Assembly (NCBI GenBank): GCA_036399175.1
Contig: DASWNP010000031.1
Location: forward strand, 1-44,160
Reading direction: 5' to 3'
Length of the DNA: 44,160 nucleotides
Origin: DASWNP01 sp036399175
GTDB taxonomy: Bacteria; Acidobacteriota; Blastocatellia; Pyrinomonadales; Pyrinomonadaceae
Shown here: positions 40,823 to 44,160 of the stretch, one piece after another
How positions within the stretch are numbered: the stretch's first letter is position 1
How the letters are laid out: every line of letters starts with the position of its first letter
Program-made: the position numbers and the translations under genes
The notes under the pieces: model-generated
The model's database searches: none
The model's input: the letters and a program-made list of their open reading frames with translations, nothing else
What the model was told of the DNA's origin: nothing

Positions 40823-41650
40823 TTTGACTCTTCTGTCGCGCACAATCATCTTGGTCGTGCGTTTGTTCTTGCGCGTCTTGTAGCCGCGCGTGGGCTGTCC
40901 CCAGGGCGTGACGGGATGGCGACCGCCGGAGGTCTTGCCTTCGCCGCCGCCGTGCGGGTGATCGACCGGGTTCATCGCCACACCGCGCACGTGCGGGCGC
41001 AAGCCTTTCCAGCGCGAGCGTCCGGCCTTGCCGAAGGAAACATTCTCGTGCTCGACGTTGCCCACCTGTCCGATGGTCGCCATGCAGACGACGGGCACGC
41101 GACGGACTTCGCCCGAAGGCATGCGGAGCTGCGCGTAGTCGCCCTCTTTGGCGACGAGCTGCGCGAAGCTTCCGGCGGAGCGAGCCATCTGGCCGCCCTT
41201 GCCCGGTCGAAGCTCGATGTTGTGAATCTGAGTTCCCAACGGAATATTGCGAATCGGCAGGGCATTGCCCGGCAGGATGTCTGCTTCGGGGCCGCTCATA
41301 ATCGTCTTGCCGACTTCTATACCGACCGGCGCGATGATGTAGCGCTTCTCGCCGTCGAGATAGGTGACGAGCGCGATGTGCGCCGAGCGGTTCGGGTCGT
41401 ACTCAATCTGAGTGATACGACCGGGCACGCCCGTCTTGTCACGCTTGAAATCGACGATGCGATAGAAACGCTTGTGTCCGCCGCCTCGACGACGCACCGT
41501 GATGCGCCCGTCGTTGTTGCGACCCGAAATACGCTTCTTCGGTTCGAGCAGAGACCTCTCGGGCTCGGCGTCCTGCGTCAGCTCGTCGCGCGTCAGGTAA
41601 GTCTGGTAGCGCCGCGACGGCGATGTCGGTGTCAGTTTCTTGATGCCCAT
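40820..41650 (-). CDS. rplB: 50S ribosomal protein L2
   Basis: A protein of 276 residues: MGIKKLTPTSPSRRYQTY at the start, KRISGRNNDGRITVRRRGGGHKRFYRIVDFKRDK, and the C-terminal HPHGGGEGKTSGGRHPVTPWGQPTRGYKTRKNKRTTKMIVRDRRVK with the histidine important for peptidyl transfer. It is one of the main 50S proteins of subunit association. A weak AGATAAAG is the only candidate ribosome site before the ATG at 41650. Its stop lies in a heptad arm. Confidence 0.97.
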
Positions 41651-41660
41651 AACTTTATCT

Positions 41661-41753
41661 AAGGATGAAGGCGGAAGGATGAAGGATGAATCAGAAAACC
41701 ATTCGGCTCTACTGAGAGGCTTTCATCCTTCCGCCTTCATCCTTCATCCTTTA
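41661..41753. repeat. Heptad-repeat hairpin (word AAGGATG)
   Basis: Left arm (41661-41693) AAGGATG AAGGCGG AAGGATG AAGGATG AATCA; right arm (41721-41753) TTCATCC TTCCGCC TTCATCC TTCATCC TTTA, ending in the rplW stop. The arms differ from the AATGATG family only by small changes, so the word families grade into each other. Confidence 0.9.
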
Positions 41754-42059
41754 CCCAATGGCGTCGCCGTACTCGAACGGCGGTTGACCTTCCTTGAGCG
41801 TGACGTAGGCTTTCTTCCAGGAGGGCTTGCGTCCCTCGAAGCGCCCGCGCCGCGCCTTCTTGCCCATGTAATTGACGGTGCGAACGGAATCGACTTCGAC
41901 CTGAAAAATCTTTTCGACGGCGCTCTTGATTTCGGGCTTCGTGGCGCGGCGGTCAACGCGGAAGGTGAGCAGTTGCCGCCTGTCCTGCGATTCCTCTTTC
42001 GCTACCAGCGCCTTCTCCGTAATCACCGGCGACTTGATGATGTCCCACACAGTTCGCAT
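41751..42059 (-). CDS. rplW: 50S ribosomal protein L23
   Basis: A protein of 102 residues: MRTVWDIIKSPVITEKALVAKEESQDRRQLLTFRVDRRATKPEIKSAVEKIFQVEVDSVRTVNYMGKKARRGRFEGRKPSWKKAYVTLKEGQ. Residues 15-24 (ITEKALV) and the loop for trigger factor and SRP binding are typical. Its ATG directly follows the rplD stop (TAAATG), so it is translationally coupled. L23 lies at the exit tunnel. Confidence 0.97.
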   Translation of the reverse strand: MRTVWDIIKSPVITEKALVAKEESQDRRQLLTFRVDRRATKPEIKSAVEKIFQVEVDSVRTVNYMGKKARRGRFEGRKPSWKKAYVTLKEGQPPFEYGDAIG

Positions 42060-42767
42060 TTACGCCGCCTCCTCTTCTGCGTTCTCGCCAGCGCCGTTTG
42101 CGCCCTCGGTATCCTCCGTCGCTTCCGCGCTCGGACGCTTCGAGTCGAGTCGCTCGGACAACTCTTCGGCAGCCGCGCGCGACAGCACTAGTTTTTCGTG
42201 ATAAAGCAGGTCGTAGATATTGAGCGAGCGGCTGGAGACGACCTTCGCGCGCTTCACGTTGCGCGAGGCGAGCAGAAGGTTCTCGTTCTCCATCGTATCG
42301 ACGATGAGCGTCTTGCCTTCGAGTCCGAGCGCAGTCAAAGCGCCGACGAACTCTTTGGTCTTGGCCGCGCCGAGCGTGAACGAATCGAGCACGACGAGGT
42401 TGCCCTCGCTCAAGCGCGCCGAAAGAGCCGAGCGGAGCGCACCGCGCCGCATCTTTTTGGGAAGATTATGCGACCAGTTACGCGTCGGCTGCGGGCCGTG
42501 AACGCTGCCGCCGCCCTTCCAGAGAGGCGAGCGAAGACTGGCGATGCGCGCGCGCCCCGTGCCCTTCTGCTTCCAGAGCTTGCGGCCTGAGCCCGACACG
42601 TCGCCGCGCGTCTTCGTCCCGACCGTGCCCTGTCGCGCGTTGGCCAGATAGGCTTTAACCGCCGCGTGAATCAGATGCTCGTTCACCTCCGCGCCGAACA
42701 CCGTATCGGACAACTCAACGTCGCCGACCTCTTCATTCCTCAAATTGCGCACCTTAACGGTAGGCAT
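42060..42767 (-). CDS. rplD: 50S ribosomal protein L4
   Basis: A protein of 235 residues. The core includes VKAYLANARQGTVGTKTRGDVSGSGRKLWKQKGTGRARIASLRSPLWKGGGSVHGPQPTRNWSHNLPKKMRRGALRSALS, the loop that reaches into the exit tunnel. The end (residues about 210-235) is an acidic, A/E-rich tail, SAEATEDTEGANGAGENAEEEAA, not standard. L4 can repress the S10 operon in E. coli; no evidence for that here. CGGAG precedes the ATG. Confidence 0.96.
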   Translation of the reverse strand: MPTVKVRNLRNEEVGDVELSDTVFGAEVNEHLIHAAVKAYLANARQGTVGTKTRGDVSGSGRKLWKQKGTGRARIASLRSPLWKGGGSVHGPQPTRNWSHNLPKKMRRGALRSALSARLSEGNLVVLDSFTLGAAKTKEFVGALTALGLEGKTLIVDTMENENLLLASRNVKRAKVVSSRSLNIYDLLYHEKLVLSRAAAEELSERLDSKRPSAEATEDTEGANGAGENAEEEAA

Positions 42768-42781
42768 CTCGTTTACTCCGT

Positions 42782-42856
42782 AAACGACGATGGACGATGG
42801 ACGATGGACGATTGTTTGTTCTCGTCTATGGTCTATGGTCTATCGTCTATGGTCTA
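42782..42856. repeat. Heptad-repeat hairpin (words GACGATG, GTCTATG)
   Basis: Left arm (42782-42813) GACGATG GACGATG GACGATG GACGATT; right arm (42822-42856) TCTATGG TCTATGG TCTATCG TCTATGG TCTA, including the rplC stop. The arms pair with several G-T wobbles only. The family also occurs at 18035 and 33471. Confidence 0.8.
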
Positions 42857-43513
42857 TTTCTTCTTCTGACGTGCCGCTTTGCGGACGAGGACGACGCTGC
42901 CGTTTGCGCCCGGCACAGCGCCGCGCACCATCAAAAGGTTGTTCTCCACATCGACGCGCGCCACCGTCAAGCCCTTGACCGTGATGCGCTCGTCGCCCAT
43001 GTGACCCGAAGAGCGCGTGCCCGGAATGACGCGCGAAGGGTAGGCCGATGCGCCGATTGAGCCCGGCGCACGCACATTCATCGAGCCGTGCGATTCGGGG
43101 CCGCGATTGAAATTGTGCCGCTTGATAGTGCCCGCAAACCCGCGCCCCTTGCTTTTGCCCACAACCTCGATGGTGTCGCCGTCGGCGAACTGGTCAACCA
43201 AAACCTTATCGCCCACGTTGAGATTGTTCTCCGCAGCTTCGACGCGAATCTCTTTCAGGATGCGGGTCGGAGGCACGCCGCCGCCCGTCTTCTCGAAGTG
43301 GCCGCGCAGAGGCTTGTTGACATTCTTCAGCTTGATGGGGCGGTCTTCGACCAACCCGAGTTGCACCGCATCGTAGCCGTCAGGCCCGGCGGACGACTTC
43401 TTCTGCACGACGATGCACGGCCCCGCCTTGATGACCGTCACCGGAGTGACCGTCCCGTCCGGCGCGAACAACTGCGTCATGCCGACTTTCTTACCGATGA
43501 TTCCGTTAACCAT
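42854..43513 (-). CDS. rplC: 50S ribosomal protein L3
   Basis: A protein of 219 residues from the ATG at 43513 (MVNGIIGKKVGMTQLFAPDGTVTPVTVIKAGPC), with GAGGTT seven bases before it; a GTG one codon upstream is the alternative. The core contains KGRGFAGTIKRHNFNRGPESHGSMNVRAPGSIGASAYPSRVIPGTRSSGHMG, the loop of L3 near the peptidyl-transferase centre. L3 starts 50S assembly. Its stop lies in a heptad arm. It is between rpsJ and rplD. Confidence 0.97.
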   Translation of the reverse strand: MVNGIIGKKVGMTQLFAPDGTVTPVTVIKAGPCIVVQKKSSAGPDGYDAVQLGLVEDRPIKLKNVNKPLRGHFEKTGGGVPPTRILKEIRVEAAENNLNVGDKVLVDQFADGDTIEVVGKSKGRGFAGTIKRHNFNRGPESHGSMNVRAPGSIGASAYPSRVIPGTRSSGHMGDERITVKGLTVARVDVENNLLMVRGAVPGANGSVVLVRKAARQKKK

Positions 43514-43524
43514 CACTGAACCTC

Positions 43525-43616
43525 AAATGATGAATGCGGAATGATGAATGATGAATCACAAAGACCAACTGCTTTCTGCTTTTAATTCATCATTCCGCAT
43601 TCATCATTCATCATTT
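43525..43616. repeat. Heptad-repeat hairpin (word AATGATG)
   Basis: Left arm (43525-43558) AATGATG AATGCGG AATGATG AATGATG AATCA; right arm (43584-43616) ATTCATC ATTCCGC ATTCATC ATTCATC ATTT. The loop AAAGACCAACTGCTTTCTGCTTTT keeps the core. It runs from the rpsJ stop (43618) to the GAGGTT ribosome site of rplC. Confidence 0.92.
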
Positions 43617-43617
43617 C

Positions 43618-43941
43618 TTACCTGTCTCTGCCGAAAGCTTTAATCTCCACGTCAACGCCTGCCGGGAGGTCGAGCTTCATCAGCGCATCGACCGTCTGCG
43701 GCGTCGGGTCGAGAATGTCCATCAGGCGCTTGTGCGTTCTGATTTCAAACTGCTCGCGCGACTTCTTATCGACGTGGGGCGAGCGCAGCACCGTCCACTT
43801 GTTCTTGGAAGTGGGAAGCGGAATCGGCCCGGCCACGCGCGCACCCGTGCGCTTCGCCGTCTCGACAATCTCGGAGGTGGACTGATCCAGCACTCGATGA
43901 TCGTAAGCCTTGAGTCGGATTCTGATTTTCTCGTTCAGCAT
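43618..43941 (-). CDS. rpsJ: 30S ribosomal protein S10
   Basis: A protein of 107 residues: MLNEKIRIRLKAYDHRVLDQSTSEIVETAKRTGARVAGPIPLPTSKNKWTVLRSPHVDKKSREQFEIRTHKRLMDILDPTPQTVDALMKLDLPAGVDVEIKAFGRDR, complete. S10 lies in the 30S head and also acts with NusB in antitermination. No Shine-Dalgarno is clear at the ATG. It is the first gene after tuf. Confidence 0.97.
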   Translation of the reverse strand: MLNEKIRIRLKAYDHRVLDQSTSEIVETAKRTGARVAGPIPLPTSKNKWTVLRSPHVDKKSREQFEIRTHKRLMDILDPTPQTVDALMKLDLPAGVDVEIKAFGRDR

Positions 43942-43946
43942 GTTTT

Positions 43947-43976
43947 TCAGCTTTCAGCCTTCAACAGTCAGTCTTA
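43947..43976. repeat. One-armed heptad repeat between tuf and rpsJ
   Basis: CAGCTTT CAGCCTT CAACAGT CAGTCTT with period seven, the word family of 22026 and 28332, but no complementary arm is seen towards the tuf stop. It may be a decayed or half-inserted copy. Confidence 0.55.
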
Positions 43977-44021
43977 AAGTTTGCCGCCGTCACCTGCGGC
44001 AGATGAGCGAGCCGCCGACAG

Positions 44022-44160
44022 CTACTCAATAATATCGGAGATAGTGCCTGCTCCTACCGTCCGCCCGCCTTCTCGAATCGCAAACCTCAACCCCTTCTCC
44101 ATCGCTATCGGCGTGATCAATGTGATTTCCATCGCCACGTTATCTCCTGGCATCACCATC
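44022..44160 (-). CDS. tuf: Elongation factor Tu, C-terminal 45 residues (5' part beyond the window)
   Basis: The minus-strand frame ending at the TAG 44022-44024 reads MVMPGDNVAMEITLITPIAM, then EKGLRFAIREGGRTVGAG, then TISDIIE, the standard end of EF-Tu domain III. The start lies to the right of the window. It precedes rpsJ as in many bacteria and delivers aminoacyl-tRNA to the ribosome. Confidence 0.95.
   Translation of the reverse strand, partial: MVMPGDNVAMEITLITPIAMEKGLRFAIREGGRTVGAGTISDIIE

Overview
The window is a GC-rich bacterial chromosome segment made of core housekeeping genes plus a few accessory and secreted-protein genes. The genes do not fix the taxon. Secreted proteins with PTPTP linkers, Calx-beta and DUF4214-like domains, TTGACA-17-TAnnnT promoters and cysteine-containing S4, S14 and L36 would suit Acidobacteriota (Blastocatellia-like), but that placement is inference. 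No tRNA, rRNA, CRISPR array, transposase or phage gene was seen.

Layout. (1) 1-4182, minus: most of a very large exported multidomain protein running off the left edge, with a promoter about 390 bases upstream of its start. (2) 4687-9078, minus: a small exported protein and two large overlapping membrane proteins, one a glycosyltransferase-39-like (TIGR03663-type) protein. (3) 9298-14528, mixed strands: ychF, a double-glycine small peptide, a basic H1-like protein, two small membrane proteins, rarA and a methyltransferase. (4) 14670-22910, mostly minus: tatA, an HNH protein, proline iminopeptidase, comF, a DksA-type factor, then rlmH, an orphan sigma-54 activator, rsfS, nadD, obgE, rpmA and rplU, a ribosome-assembly cluster read from a strong promoter at 22964-22992. 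(5) 23038-25310, minus: accC and accB. (6) 25536-44160, minus: the S10-spc-alpha ribosomal superoperon, from the 3' end of tuf through rpsJ, rplCDWB, rpsS, rplV, rpsC, rplP, rpmC, rpsQ, rplNX, rplE, rpsN, rpsH, rplFR, rpsE, rpmD, rplO, secY, adk and map, then a fresh promoter and rpmJ, rpsMK, rpsD, rpoA, rplQ and a terminator. infA is not in its common place before rpmJ.

The most unusual feature is not a gene. Twenty-nine intergenic loci hold long imperfect inverted repeats whose arms are short tandem 7-base words. The words fall into many families (for example AATGATG, GTCAGAG, TGGTRAA, GACGATG, CAGCAAT, TCTGGAG, GGGGTTG, AAGGATG, GAACGAT), yet the period is nearly always seven and several loops share a core like AAAGACA..GCTTTCTGC. 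In the ribosomal operons these hairpins fill the intercistronic gap, often from the stop codon of one gene to the Shine-Dalgarno of the next, and several arms encode the final residues or stop codon of a gene (rarA, adk, the sigma-54 activator). They recall the heptameric short tandemly repeated repetitive (STRR) sequences of cyanobacteria. Here they are paired into hairpins inside essential operons, and I regard them as the candidate undescribed system of the window.
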